DNA of 64,000 nucleotides from Chloroflexota bacterium (GCA_013112575.1 JABFGG010000005.1:251821-315820); one strand, 5' to 3'; counted from the stretch's first letter, positions 1 to 10,439 are shown. The notes: a model not told the origin generated them from the letters alone. Translations and numbers: made by a program.

Positions 1-3000
1 ACTCATGGGGTTGCTCCCCATACCGTCATCCCAATTGATATAAGCCATGTTGCTGAGGTCCACGCCGCGCAGGTTATTGGCACTGTCCAGCACCACGGCG
101 CGGTAGATGATGGTGAGGGTTTCGGGAGCAGCAGCGTTGGCGTTGGTTATCCTGTCCAATTCGAAGGTGACACGACGGCCCTGATCGACGTCATCCGTGG
201 AAGTCAATATCTCTGGCTCGATGCGCGGATTGCCGCTGGGTGGGCTGGCCGAATTGGGGGCACAGGCTGCGGCAAAACCGCCCGGCAGGTTGGTGGTAAG
301 GTTGCCGCTAGTGGTCGTCATGCAAGCCCCCGGAGCCAGGTCCATGAAGGCCAGGCCCTGATCGAGTACATCCTCGATCTCGACATTATCGATCGAGATG
401 CTGCCCAGTGAACCCGCGGCGGGGAACTCGATATCAAGCTGGTAGGTGACGATAGAGCCAATGGCCACCGGGGAATTGGGAAGGAGGGGTGGAGGCGCAA
501 CAAGTGGGGGTTCATTGATCTCAATGACGGTCTTGTTGATGTTGATGTTGAGCAGCACCCTATCACGATCCGTAGCCCTGTTGTTGCCAGGGCGTGCATC
601 AGGCCCTTCGGTACCATCATCTTCTATGGAAGCTGTATTGGTGATCTCGGTAATGGCAACGTTGAGGGGATCATCGATGGTAACAGCATACTGCACTACC
701 ACTTGCGGATCTCCGACCAACACGTCACCCACCTCATAAAGACAATTTGTGCCTGCGGGAGCGCCTGTGGTACAGACGATGCCCGAATGGGTCGGAGGAT
801 TGGTCAGCGGTAAATCAGCCACATACCAGGTGCCGGTGCTGTTGGCGGCATCAAAGGTGGTGCCGGTGGAGACTGTCTCAGTGATAACCACACCAAAAGA
901 GTCCTCGGTGCCTACGTTATCGTAGGTCAGGTTGTAAATGATAGTCTCACCGGGAGAGACAACCTGGAGGTTATCATCTTTAAAAATACGCAGGTCGGGC
1001 TGGCTGATGTTGGTGACGGCATCATCGGTATGCACACCTGGAGTGGGTGTCCCCACAAAGTCGGGGCCGCCCTCAGTTCCGGCATAATTCTCCAGGGTGG
1101 CAGTATTGGTGATCTGTGAGCCATGTGGCTGGGCGGGGTCCACCTGAAGCTCGTAAGTGATCATAATGATGTTGTCGCCGCTGGTAGCGCTGTAAGCCTG
1201 ACAAATGCCACTGCCTGCCGGGTCAACCAGTTCAATTCCATCAGTGAATAATGAAGTATCCAGATCTAATGATGGAGGAACGGGCAGGCCCAGATTGATG
1301 TGGCTTACGGCGGTGCCGTCACCTGTGAAGATTTGGAGATTGATACCCCCTGGCGGGATGATAAAACCGGCCGGAAGACTGTCACTGATGATGATGTCAA
1401 AAGCACCATTAGGGCCGGAGCCCTGGTTCTCAATGGCAATGGCAAATTCCATCAGGCTGCCAGGATCAACTCCATCTACATCCGAGTCGAAAACATTGGT
1501 CAGGTTATTTGAGTTGATGGGAGTCCCAGGAGTCCAACCACCAGGAATGGGTGGCGAAGGACTGAATGATTCCCACTGGCTGTCCGTGTCCATGACGCCT
1601 TTCTTGATGATAAGCAAAGGCTCTTGCAGCACAAATTGCAGGATAGTCTGGGCATCATCCGTACCGCCATTGGTAGAGCCTTCATCTACCTGGGCCAGGT
1701 TAGTGAGATGGAGCTGGTCGGCAAAGGGTAGATCCGTGACAGTAACGGTGAACAAGATGTCCACAGTCGTATTCGTATCCAGAGGATCGTCAAAAGTGCC
1801 GATGGTAAATGCCACACTATTGGCGGTGGCATCGACGTTTCCATCTGGGGTGATACCTGTAACGGCAAAGAAGGCTGCGGCATTAGGGCCGAACTTACCC
1901 ACGCCCGGCGGGGGAACGTCTGCTACGCCAGTACTCGGAACTGTATCGAAGGTCAAAATATCAAAATCAGGCCCTGCAAAGCCATCGATGTCCGGGTCAT
2001 TGGCATCGAAGATGGGTTTAGGCAGGAAATCGCTGAGGATGAGGTTCTCGAAATCGGTGGTAGGCAGGTCATAGCTGATGCGGAAAGTGACCTCGTCCCC
2101 AGGGGTGATCTCGATAGGTGAACCTGTAGGTGCCGCGCCATTTACAGCGTAGATCGATTTGGACAAAGTACCACGGGCAACTTGTACCTGAGCGCTGCTA
2201 TCATCATCCTCATCGAAATTGGTGGGAAGCTGGGTAGTGTTGTTAAGGACATTCCCGATAATATCAACGTCATTGTCAAGCGTATCGCCCTGATCCACAC
2301 TGGGGTCGCCTGAGGGATAATTATCCGAGAAATCCTGCTGGACGATGGTGTAGTAAACGATGGTTCCCGTTGCTGGGGTATTGCCGGTGGAACCCACCTC
2401 GCCGCCCTGCAAAATAGTATTGGCCTCGCCATTATTGGTCATAGCAAGGTCGACAAAGAATATCAATCTGGTGCTACCATCGGTGGCATCGGGACCAGGG
2501 CCGGTACCTTCAATGGCCGTTTGGTCTACAATCATGTCATCATTGGGGGTGGGCACCAGGGGTAGGGGGAGAATGTCGCCATTATTGTAGATATTAGTGG
2601 CGTAACTAAAATTAAAGCCGATCATGCTGGTTTCACGATCAGCCAGGGTTAGAGTTGGCGTGGCCGGAAGGGATTGATCAAAGCGTTGGCCGTCACTGAA
2701 GATGTCAAAAATGCGCAACTCATCAAAGGTGAAATAGTCAGAGATCTGGAAAGTCAATTCATAACGCAACTGGTCGCCAGGAAGAACATTAATAGGGTCG
2801 CCAGGAGTAACAGGGGGTCCCCCAACCACAGAAACGCTCTTCTGGATGGCGACGGATTTATCCGTGACGGTGGCGCTCCCGGGACAGTCAGGACAAATAC
2901 TGGGAGGTACTGCCAGGTCAACAGGGGCATCTAAGGGGTCTGAGGGAGTCCAGGTACCACCAATGATGTCGGCACTGTTGGTAGAGGGAACATCATCACC

Positions 3001-4116
3001 AGTATTAGGATCGATAACCGGATTGGTACTGGCGTCGAGAACTGGAACAAAGAAATCATAAACAATCTGGACATCATTCGCGCCCGCTCCACCGGTGACG
3101 GAAGCGCAAAGGACCTGCAATTCATTATTGGGTGGATTCTGAGGCGCGAGCGTAGAAGGCTCAAAAACTACCGCGCAGCCCGCAGTAGTAGCCGCGTTGA
3201 GACCCTGGTACTGGATGTTGTTAGGCAGGAAATCCTGGATCACAAGGTTGGTGATGGTCTGGTTATTAGCCACATCGACCGTGATGGTGAAGGTGCGCGG
3301 GAAATTGGGACCGGTGGCGGTTTCACCCTCGGGGCCCTGATAAGACTTTGCGAGGTTCACTACCGTGGGAGTGACCTGGGTTGACTGCCAGCCAGCAGGT
3401 GGGTCATTGTTGGGGTTGATGATGACCAGATCACAACAGGGGTTGTTGAGGGGGTCTTCGCCGAAGCGATAGCCGCCGCGAGCGGAAATGGTGAGCGGAA
3501 AACCTACATCGGCATCCGGACTGAGACTGCCGTCCACAGTGATATTGATGGGAGGAAAGTCCGTAGTGACCGAGCCGAAGGGCAATTCGAGGGTGATGAG
3601 TTGATCCCCTGCAGTACCTACAACCGGGATGGGCTGACCGCTGACATCCAAAGCAAGGGGGTGGTTAAGAGTTCCGGTGGTACCGGGGCCAGCCCCATCA
3701 TCGTCGGGAAAGGTCTGCACAAAGTCCGTAACGCTGGACCCATTGTAATCCGCGCTGGTATAGGTAACGCCATCCGTGCCGTCTGCACCAGTGGCGGGGA
3801 AATAAAGATCGATAAAGGGGCCGTAGCCAACGTCGGTTGGGATGGCCGAATTGTTATCAAAAGTCAGGAAGAGCTGGAAGTTATCCCCTAGAAAGACAGC
3901 ACCACCGCCTGTCAGGGTAACCTCGGCGGTGGGAACCAGATGGGGGATGAAAGCATCTTCCAAAAGTGGCGCAGGAAGAGCATCAGAAATGGGCTGAGGA
4001 ACACCATTCAATGGCACATGACCCGGACTGGCATACGCGCCCGATAAGCCCCACGAGCTTATGAGAATAATTAGAAATACAAGAAACTTAGACGTGTTGA
4101 AGTAACTGCGATGCAT
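1..4116 (-). CDS. Giant exported DUF11-repeat surface protein (C-terminus outside window)
   Basis: An open frame runs from ATG at 4116 to the left edge without a stop (1372 codons seen). I translated it directly from the complementary strand. A ribosome site (AGAAAGG) lies 9 bases before the ATG. Residues 1-29 form a signal peptide (basic start, FLVFLIILISSWG core). The rest is repeated beta-sandwich modules of about 165-230 residues, each opening with a Lys-containing strand and a PG(D/E) turn: near residues 257 (LAKSYQG), 422 (KSVSVVGG), 652 (LSKSIYAV), 837 (IIKKGV), 1038 (LRIFKDD, then VSPGETIIYNLTY) and 1192 (INKTVIEI). Many GDxxDND/TNTA-type turns occur. This matches the DUF11 / conserved-repeat (TIGR01451) family of bacterial surface proteins, some of which form internal Lys-Asn isopeptide bonds. 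The role is probably adhesion or S-layer-like structure; that is inference. Long frames on the opposite strand here are shadows. Confidence 0.88.
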   Translation of the reverse strand, partial: MHRSYFNTSKFLVFLIILISSWGLSGAYASPGHVPLNGVPQPISDALPAPLLEDAFIPHLVPTAEVTLTGGGAVFLGDNFQLFLTFDNNSAIPTDVGYGPFIDLYFPATGADGTDGVTYTSADYNGSSVTDFVQTFPDDDGAGPGTTGTLNHPLALDVSGQPIPVVGTAGDQLITLELPFGSVTTDFPPINITVDGSLSPDADVGFPLTISARGGYRFGEDPLNNPCCDLVIINPNNDPPAGWQSTQVTPTVVNLAKSYQGPEGETATGPNFPRTFTITVDVANNQTITNLVIQDFLPNNIQYQGLNAATTAGCAVVFEPSTLAPQNPPNNELQVLCASVTGGAGANDVQIVYDFFVPVLDASTNPVIDPNTGDDVPSTNSADIIGGTWTPSDPLDAPVDLAVPPSICPDCPGSATVTDKSVAIQKSVSVVGGPPVTPGDPINVLPGDQLRYELTFQISDYFTFDELRIFDIFSDGQRFDQSLPATPTLTLADRETSMIGFNFSYATNIYNNGDILPLPLVPTPNDDMIVDQTAIEGTGPGPDATDGSTRLIFFVDLAMTNNGEANTILQGGEVGSTGNTPATGTIVYYTIVQQDFSDNYPSGDPSVDQGDTLDNDVDIIGNVLNNTTQLPTNFDEDDDSSAQVQVARGTLSKSIYAVNGAAPTGSPIEITPGDEVTFRISYDLPTTDFENLILSDFLPKPIFDANDPDIDGFAGPDFDILTFDTVPSTGVADVPPPGVGKFGPNAAAFFAVTGITPDGNVDATANSVAFTIGTFDDPLDTNTTVDILFTVTVTDLPFADQLHLTNLAQVDEGSTNGGTDDAQTILQFVLQEPLLIIKKGVMDTDSQWESFSPSPPIPGGWTPGTPINSNNLTNVFDSDVDGVDPGSLMEFAIAIENQGSGPNGAFDIIISDSLPAGFIIPPGGINLQIFTGDGTAVSHINLGLPVPPSLDLDTSLFTDGIELVDPAGSGICQAYSATSGDNIIMITYELQVDPAQPHGSQITNTATLENYAGTEGGPDFVGTPTPGVHTDDAVTNISQPDLRIFKDDNLQVVSPGETIIYNLTYDNVGTEDSFGVVITETVSTGTTFDAANSTGTWYVADLPLTNPPTHSGIVCTTGAPAGTNCLYEVGDVLVGDPQVVVQYAVTIDDPLNVAITEITNTASIEDDGTEGPDARPGNNRATDRDRVLLNININKTVIEINEPPLVAPPPLLPNSPVAIGSIVTYQLDIEFPAAGSLGSISIDNVEIEDVLDQGLAFMDLAPGACMTTTSGNLTTNLPGGFAAACAPNSASPPSGNPRIEPEILTSTDDVDQGRRVTFELDRITNANAAAPETLTIIYRAVVLDSANNLRGVDLSNMAYINWDDGMGSNPMS

Positions 4117-4264
4117 AGAGCAATGCCTTTCTCCCGATCCTCCAACTCAGGTACAACTATAGCACAAATGGACCCAAATTGCTGAACAACTGTCAATTTT
4201 GTTTGCAAGAGAAACCTTTCGAAACGGATTTCGCTTGTGGGAAACTTGAGAACTCTTTGTACAA

Positions 4265-4299
4265 AAAAGGCCACAGGCTAAGAGAGCTTGTGGCCTTTT
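4265..4299. terminator. Rho-independent terminator after the CBM/beta-helix gene
   Basis: An 11-bp inverted repeat (AAAAGGCCACA / TGTGGCCTTTT) surrounds a 13-base loop. On the minus strand it is followed by a T-run, so it ends the gene whose stop is at 4338. The plus side also has a short T-run, so it may work both ways. Confidence 0.8.
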
Positions 4300-4337
4300 A
4301 TTCACTGCAGCAAGTATCGTCTTACTGCCCGAAAAGT

Positions 4338-7300
4338 TTAAGGATCGTCGAAACTAGTGGGAGTAGGCATTGTGGTCGGAGAAGGTATAAGCGTTAACGT
4401 AGACGTCGCCGGAATTGGTGTAGATGTCAACGTTAGTGTTGGAGTTGCTGTAGGTGGAACTCCGCCACTAGATCCAGATGGAATCTCGCCAATGGCAATG
4501 AAGTCGAGCTTCGTCCCATCTTCCCGCAGATACACCGTAATAGTGTGTTGACCAACATCCAGGAAAACCTCTTCGGGATCACTCCCATTACGGTCGCTTA
4601 CGTAATCTAACTGCCAATCATTGCTGTCGACGTACACATCCCAGAGATGAGCATTGGCAGGCTGGCCATCGACTTTGACGAAGAAAGAGTCACTTTGATA
4701 GTTGAGGACGTAAACCCCGGCGTAAATAGGGTATGTGCCCGCTTCTGTTACAGTAACGCAGAAAGTAGCAGAGTTAGACTCGTCGAGCGTTAGGCTGGTA
4801 CCAGCGCCATCGGGTACGTGGATATATTGTCCGCTGCTGGCAGCAGGGTCGTTGCCGATCTCAAAAGTACCTGTCAGGATGCCGTCCTCTGCCTCCTGCC
4901 CCATAATGCCACAGGCTGGACCAGGGGTGTCCGTGGCAGTGGGCGTCACAGTGGCTGTATGAGTCACGGTTGGGGGTGGCGGAAGCGTGTTTGTGTGGGT
5001 AACCGTGGGCGTCAGTGTGGGTGGGCTGGTGTTGGTAGGGGTAATCGTGGGGGTAGTTGTAATGGTTGGAACACTGGTATTTGTTGGTGTTGTTGTGACG
5101 GTAGGAGTCGCGATCACAAGGTCATTATTCAGCACACAGGTAGGGCCACCATCAGGGAATTGGAAAGTTAATTGTAGCGAGAAATATCCTGCGACCAGGT
5201 TGGGATCATATCCTGTGAAATCTGTCGTCCATATTTGGGTAGAGTTACCTGCCAGAGTAGCAGTATCCAAACGAATTACCGGACTACTGCTAGAGTTACC
5301 ACCCCAATAGGTATTGGTGCCAAGCCTGAAGTAGTTCACTTGAAGGGGAGCCATAATCTCTGGCTGCCAATGAAATTCCGTCCGGATTAACGTAACATTA
5401 CCAAACCAATCATTACGCACATCCGCACGGATGTCATCACTAAATTTATATAGAGGGCTGATGAAGTAGATGTCATTGCAGGTGGGCGCAGGCGTATTTG
5501 TTGGCGTCGTTGTGACTGTTGGGGCAATTGTGATTGTTGATGTAAGCGTATTGGTTGGCGTGATAGTAGAGGTTTCAGTTCCCGTTGGAGTGGGGGACAC
5601 TACCGCTGTTGCGGTTTGGGTGAGCGTATTCGTTGGGGTCGGGCGGCCCAGAATAAAAGTGGTCGAATTCACAACCTGTCCTGCTGGACCAACAGCGAGA
5701 GCCTCAATCCGATAGAGACCAATAGGAGCGGTATTGAAGGGGAGTTCAGCAGTAGCGTCCCATACATCACAAGGGCCATTTCCACCAAAGGCACAGTAAC
5801 CAGCCTGCGAATGGATCTGGGGGAAAGCGAACACATCGGTATTGGTATCAATATGGTAAATCAAAAAATCTACATGTTCGATGCCAGGAACAACCCCACC
5901 CTGATAAGGATCGTAGCAATCCTCTTTGGTATCTGCTGGACACAGGTTTGGATCCCAGGCTACAGCTTCAAAGCGTGTCTGGCTCAGATCGGTGACTACG
6001 AATCCGTATGTGGGAGGATTAATGACCTCAACATGCAGGGGCAACAAGGTGGGTGTAATCGTCGCCGTATTGGTAAGTGTGATCGTTGCTGTTTCCGTCG
6101 GTTCCAGGGTGCTCGTGGGCGTGATCGTAGCTGTTGATTGAGGCGTATCCGTGCGCGTAGGTGTAAGAGTGTTGGTTGGTGGCGGCGGGACAGTGGCAGT
6201 CAAGGTCTCAGTGGCCGTGGGTGAAGCCGCTGTGGAGGTAGCTGCTTGCTGCAGTTCAAGCTGCACCCAATCCAGCCTGGCCCCGTCTTCCCTGAGGAAG
6301 ACTTCGAGGGTGTGTTCACCTGCATCCAGCCAGAGTTGCTCAGGGTCACTGCCATTGCGGTCGCTTACGTAGTCCTGCAACCACTGATTGGAGTTGACAT
6401 AGACATCCCACAAGTAACCAGTTACAGGCTGGCCATCGACTCTGACGTAGAAGGAGTCGCTCTGTTGGTTGAGAACGTAGACCTGGCTATTGATTTGGTA
6501 CACGCCTGCCACAGGGACACTGATACAGAAAGTGGCCGAATTGGTTGCATCCAGGCTAAAAATACTACCCGTGCCATCCGGTACGTGAATGAACTGACCA
6601 CCACTGGCTGATGCATCGCTGCCAATTTCAAAAGCACCGGTCAGGATAGCATCCTCGCCTTCCTGGATGAAGGTGCCGCAGGAAGAGTCGGGGGTTGGAG
6701 TAGGTGTTGGCTCCAAAAGGGTTGCAGACACACAGGCGGAGAACTCCGAAGTGTTGCCAAGCCAATCCGTTGCCGTTACTGTAATCGCGCTTCCCACCTC
6801 AACCACCGCGGAAAGATCAGCAACAAAATTGATGGTTTCAATAGCGGTGGCATCAATAAGCAGTTCGCCCAGATACATTTGGCCTTCGCCATAGCCACTC
6901 ACATCACAGGTAGGTGTGGAGAAGAATTCAAGCCGATAGGTACCAACAGCTTGTGCTTCAAGCTCTCCACTGATGAAAACATTGGTCGGAGAGGCTTCTG
7001 CACTGCTCAGAACTGGCATATATTGCAGTTCATCAACGTTGCTTGTAGTAATACCATTGGGGTTCGGAACCCTCTGGGGGGCGAGATCGATTCCCAACCA
7101 GCCATTGTCATATATCGAGTTACCTAAAATCGCATTACGTCCAGGACTATCATGAATAAAAATTCCGTTAAAGAGATTATGGGCGATCAGGTTGCCCTCG
7201 CCGGGCAGCAACCCTCCAATACGTGTATTGAAGGTCCGAGCCAAAGAAATGCCATGCGCACTGTTGGGAATAGCGTTCTGCCCGGAAATGTCTGTACCAA

Positions 7301-10109
7301 TATAGTTGCCCAGCACCTGATTATCAAAGGTAGGTAAGGCATAGAATTCGATTCCGGAGAAACCATTTCCAGAAATGACATTAGACGCTCCCGGAAGTGC
7401 TCCCCCCACTATATTGTTGGATGTTTGAATATGTATACCCGCTTGAGCATTGCCCAATGGAATAGTTCCAGTAACATCGGTGCCGATCAAGTTCCCTTGA
7501 ATTACATTTCTATCACCACCGTAATGCGGATCAATCACAATGCCATGTTGAGTATTCCCAGAAATCAGGTTACCCTGACCAGGTTCAGTGCCTCCGATCA
7601 GGTTATCGGCACCATCGTAAATCCGTACACCATGTCCGTTTGGCAAGGCACTGGTACCGTAAACATCGGTACCAATGTAATTACCTTGAACTTCATTGAA
7701 GAAAGCGCCTGCATTACTCAAGTTCCCTGAAATGAGAACACCGGTTGACCAATTGCCAGAGATCAGATTCCCCTCACCTGATTGGTCTCCACCGATCTTA
7801 TTGAATGAGCCAAAGCTGAGGTAGAGACCTACTACCTGAGCAGAACAAGGAATCGTTGTACCCGTAACGTCCGTCCCAATATAATTACCCGTGATGATGT
7901 TTGAATCCGATCGACTGTAAATGCTTCCATCCATGCGAAGACCATATTGGCCATTGCACGAGATTACGTTTCGCTGTTCCGGAGTAGTACCACCAACAAC
8001 GTTATTGCCTACTAAATAGAATTGGATACCATGCCACCCATTGCCAGCTGCCTGGGTGCCGCTGGCATCCAGGCCAATGATATTGCCTTCAATGAGCACG
8101 TTGCCAGCATCGCGCAATTCAATTCCATTAATCGCAAAGCGGTTAATCACTAAGCCTCTAACAGTGCTGTCACCAGCAGTAATTAATAAACCATCAGCGC
8201 TACTGCCCGCAAAGCGGCCATCCAATTCAACAACCGGCATATCTATGTATCCAGATTGGCTGGTACCGTCAATGATTACAGGGGCTGTGATAGCGGGTAA
8301 CGCACTCGCAGGTTGGATAGTGTAGGGTGGTTGGCCCGGCAGGTCAAACAGGATGGTATTCGTAGTATCGATATGCGCGTTCGCTTCAGCGATCGCAGCT
8401 CTCAATGTACAATCCCCATTGGTAGTCTGACACAAACCATCTCCAGCATAAAAATCTGGCAGATCGCCCACAGAGTTGACTGTTAAATCCACTGGGCCAT
8501 ATGACCGCATGTGAAAAATCAGGTTCCCACTTTCCCCATTGTTACCAGTAACACTGATCAAATACTGTGTACCAGCTTGCAAAACTGTTGAAATTCGAGA
8601 CCCATCTGGCCCAGAGCCATTATTGCAGGTAGAGCTATAAAGAGTCCCATTTTCAATGTAGTATAAATGCAAAACAGAATCATAGTCACTGCCGTACGTT
8701 TGTATGACGTAGGTATCGGTGATTGTGGGAGTGTAAGAGTACCAAACACTATGATCATGACCTGATCCACAAAGGTAGCTATAAGTAGGATCGCTCGTAT
8801 CGACCGTTGCATCCACAGTGCTTTGGTGATTGGTGTAGGGCAAACTCTGAATCTCTATGGCATCCGTTCTATAATCATTTGAGACTTGTGGCGTTGGCGT
8901 AATTGTGGGGGTATATGTTGGCGACGGAGATGTAGGCGTAGATATATTTAGAGAATCATTAATTATACAAAACGAACTGCCATCGTAAGTGAAGTGTAAT
9001 TGAACTGAGAATGTTCCATACCATTCAGTTGCCTGGCCATCGATATCCATTTCCCATCGAGTAACATCGTTAGCAGCAAAGAGATATCCTTCATCACTAG
9101 AATCGTAAGCCATAGGTGCATAGTTAGCATTGCCTGGATAATAAATACCTGTGTTGCCAGTGCCAAATAGACTAAAAGAATCCACATAGGCACTCGGCCC
9201 CATGCTAGCTGCAGGCCAAAATACTTGTGTAAGGAATAACTCTGGGGTGTGAGTTCCAGTATTGATAATATCCATCGCCAATAAAGCTTCGGTCTGGTTT
9301 TCCAAACGCAAGTTTGCTGAAATTCCCAACTCAGCACATGAAATGGTAGGAGCAACTGTAGCTGTCTGTGTCGCGGTCAGGGTTTGTGTTGAGGTAAGGG
9401 TTTCAGTGGGTAGATCGGTCGATGTTGAGGTTACAGTTGATGTGGACGTATCTGGCGGTGGGCCACCCGTGGAAGTGGCCGCCTGAATCAATTCCAAGCC
9501 GAGCTTGTCCAACCTGGCGCCATCTTCGCGGAGATAAACCGTTATGGTGTGATCTCCTACATCCAGCCAAAGCTCTTCGGGGTCGCTGCCGTTGCGGTCG
9601 CTAACGTAATCCTGTGTCCAGGTATTTGAGTTTACGTACACATCCCACAGATAACCAGCGGCGGGCTGACCGTCCACTCGGGCGTAGAAAGAATCGCTTT
9701 GCTGGTTAAGTACGTAGACATCGGCAAGGAATCGATAGACGCCAGCTTCGGAGACACTTATACAAAAGGTGGCTGCATTGGCTTCATCCAGACTGAAAAT
9801 GCTGCCAAAGCCATCCGGCACATGAATGTACTGTCCCCCACTGGCCAAAGGATCGCTGACTACTTCGAAGCCCCCGACAAGTGGCGCGTTTTCAGCTTCC
9901 TGGGCGAGAGGATCGCAAACCAACTGGTTGCTAAACTCAAATTCATTTACAAAATTATCCCCTGCCGCGGCGGTATTGGTTGTAATGAATGCAGCAACAA
10001 GAACCGCGGCTAGCAGTAATATGAGCGAGATCGATTTTCTTAGTATCTGTCCAGAATTTGGGTTACCCCGCAGAATCTGGATGAAATGCCTTCTTCCCTT
10101 ACGAACCAC
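4338..10109 (-). CDS. Giant secreted mosaic protein: three CBM6/35-like modules, PPC-like domain, CSLREA/parallel beta-helix
   Basis: This is a 1923-residue exported protein if it starts at GTG 10109, which has a perfect AGGAGG six bases upstream. An in-frame ATG at 10142 lacks a ribosome site. A signal peptide (SISLILLLAAVLVAAFITT) is followed by a mosaic (residues counted from the ATG at 10142): a carbohydrate-binding-like module (about 76-235), a Thr/Ser/Pro linker, an unknown Cys-bounded beta domain (276-410), a PPC-like domain (420-545), a CSLREA-type entry (LTVNSVGD..TLRAAIAEAN, about 550-600) leading into a long parallel beta-helix with repeated NxIxGNxIGTD turns (600-1020), a second module (1152-1310), an Ig-like domain, a second copy of the unknown domain (1554-1670) and a third module (1743-1890). 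The three modules share HVPDG, QSDSF, VDGQP, LWDVYV and YVSDRNGSDPE and are clear internal duplications. Binding or processing of surface polysaccharide is inferred. No LPXTG or other sorting signal is seen. Confidence 0.88.
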   Translation of the reverse strand: MVRKGRRHFIQILRGNPNSGQILRKSISLILLLAAVLVAAFITTNTAAAGDNFVNEFEFSNQLVCDPLAQEAENAPLVGGFEVVSDPLASGGQYIHVPDGFGSIFSLDEANAATFCISVSEAGVYRFLADVYVLNQQSDSFYARVDGQPAAGYLWDVYVNSNTWTQDYVSDRNGSDPEELWLDVGDHTITVYLREDGARLDKLGLELIQAATSTGGPPPDTSTSTVTSTSTDLPTETLTSTQTLTATQTATVAPTISCAELGISANLRLENQTEALLAMDIINTGTHTPELFLTQVFWPAASMGPSAYVDSFSLFGTGNTGIYYPGNANYAPMAYDSSDEGYLFAANDVTRWEMDIDGQATEWYGTFSVQLHFTYDGSSFCIINDSLNISTPTSPSPTYTPTITPTPQVSNDYRTDAIEIQSLPYTNHQSTVDATVDTSDPTYSYLCGSGHDHSVWYSYTPTITDTYVIQTYGSDYDSVLHLYYIENGTLYSSTCNNGSGPDGSRISTVLQAGTQYLISVTGNNGESGNLIFHMRSYGPVDLTVNSVGDLPDFYAGDGLCQTTNGDCTLRAAIAEANAHIDTTNTILFDLPGQPPYTIQPASALPAITAPVIIDGTSQSGYIDMPVVELDGRFAGSSADGLLITAGDSTVRGLVINRFAINGIELRDAGNVLIEGNIIGLDASGTQAAGNGWHGIQFYLVGNNVVGGTTPEQRNVISCNGQYGLRMDGSIYSRSDSNIITGNYIGTDVTGTTIPCSAQVVGLYLSFGSFNKIGGDQSGEGNLISGNWSTGVLISGNLSNAGAFFNEVQGNYIGTDVYGTSALPNGHGVRIYDGADNLIGGTEPGQGNLISGNTQHGIVIDPHYGGDRNVIQGNLIGTDVTGTIPLGNAQAGIHIQTSNNIVGGALPGASNVISGNGFSGIEFYALPTFDNQVLGNYIGTDISGQNAIPNSAHGISLARTFNTRIGGLLPGEGNLIAHNLFNGIFIHDSPGRNAILGNSIYDNGWLGIDLAPQRVPNPNGITTSNVDELQYMPVLSSAEASPTNVFISGELEAQAVGTYRLEFFSTPTCDVSGYGEGQMYLGELLIDATAIETINFVADLSAVVEVGSAITVTATDWLGNTSEFSACVSATLLEPTPTPTPDSSCGTFIQEGEDAILTGAFEIGSDASASGGQFIHVPDGTGSIFSLDATNSATFCISVPVAGVYQINSQVYVLNQQSDSFYVRVDGQPVTGYLWDVYVNSNQWLQDYVSDRNGSDPEQLWLDAGEHTLEVFLREDGARLDWVQLELQQAATSTAASPTATETLTATVPPPPTNTLTPTRTDTPQSTATITPTSTLEPTETATITLTNTATITPTLLPLHVEVINPPTYGFVVTDLSQTRFEAVAWDPNLCPADTKEDCYDPYQGGVVPGIEHVDFLIYHIDTNTDVFAFPQIHSQAGYCAFGGNGPCDVWDATAELPFNTAPIGLYRIEALAVGPAGQVVNSTTFILGRPTPTNTLTQTATAVVSPTPTGTETSTITPTNTLTSTITIAPTVTTTPTNTPAPTCNDIYFISPLYKFSDDIRADVRNDWFGNVTLIRTEFHWQPEIMAPLQVNYFRLGTNTYWGGNSSSSPVIRLDTATLAGNSTQIWTTDFTGYDPNLVAGYFSLQLTFQFPDGGPTCVLNNDLVIATPTVTTTPTNTSVPTITTTPTITPTNTSPPTLTPTVTHTNTLPPPPTVTHTATVTPTATDTPGPACGIMGQEAEDGILTGTFEIGNDPAASSGQYIHVPDGAGTSLTLDESNSATFCVTVTEAGTYPIYAGVYVLNYQSDSFFVKVDGQPANAHLWDVYVDSNDWQLDYVSDRNGSDPEEVFLDVGQHTITVYLREDGTKLDFIAIGEIPSGSSGGVPPTATPTLTLTSTPIPATSTLTLIPSPTTMPTPTSFDDP

Positions 10110-10180
10110 AATGAGCCTCCTCGAGGTCCGAACCATGAGCATGCTTCAGTATACGCTTGTATAGGAACCCCTACAAAACG

Positions 10181-10186
10181 ATTATA
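10181..10186 (-). promoter_or_regulatory. -10 element (TATAAT) for the giant mosaic gene
   Basis: The minus strand reads TATAAT here, about 70 bases upstream of the GTG at 10109. No good -35 hexamer lies at 16-18 bases, so only the -10 is supported. Confidence 0.5.
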
Positions 10187-10315
10187 CCCTTTAGTAGGTG
10201 AAAAACCTCTAAAATAGGATACCCTGCGCTTCGGGGGCATGTGAGGGGTCAATTGTCCCGAATCAATGGGGACAAAATGCGAAAATTACGATCCCCTTTT
10301 TATCCGCACCTTAAA

Positions 10316-10344
10316 GAAAAACCGCAGACCTTACAGTCTGCAGT
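10316..10344 (-). terminator. Terminator downstream of tRNA-fMet
   Basis: On the minus strand a 9-bp stem (ACTGCAGAC / GTCTGCGGT, one mismatch) is followed directly by TTTTTC. It lies about 10 bases past the 3' end of the initiator tRNA. Confidence 0.75.
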
Positions 10345-10354
10345 TAATAATCAG

Positions 10355-10426
10355 TAGCGGGGCCAGGACTCGAACCTGGGACCTTCGGGTTATGAGCCCG
10401 ACGAGCTGCCACTGCTCCACCCCGCG
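10355..10426 (-). tRNA. Initiator tRNA-fMet (CAU)
   Basis: The minus-strand sequence folds as a complete cloverleaf with anticodon CAT. Two features mark it as the initiator. The first acceptor pair is a C1-U72 mismatch, and the anticodon stem carries the three consecutive G-C pairs (TCGGG..CCCGA). Much of the sequence is identical to the Escherichia coli initiator (CGCGGGGTGGAGCAG start). The T-loop is TTCGAGT and the discriminator is A. The 3' CCA is not encoded. Confidence 0.93.
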
Positions 10427-10439
10427 TTAATGAGCCGGG

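Noticed and set aside
1205..2074. A 289-codon open frame on the plus strand
   Set aside because: It is antisense to the DUF11-repeat gene, which runs without a stop through the whole region and has a clear repeat structure; the plus frame has low-complexity Ser/Pro composition typical of a shadow.
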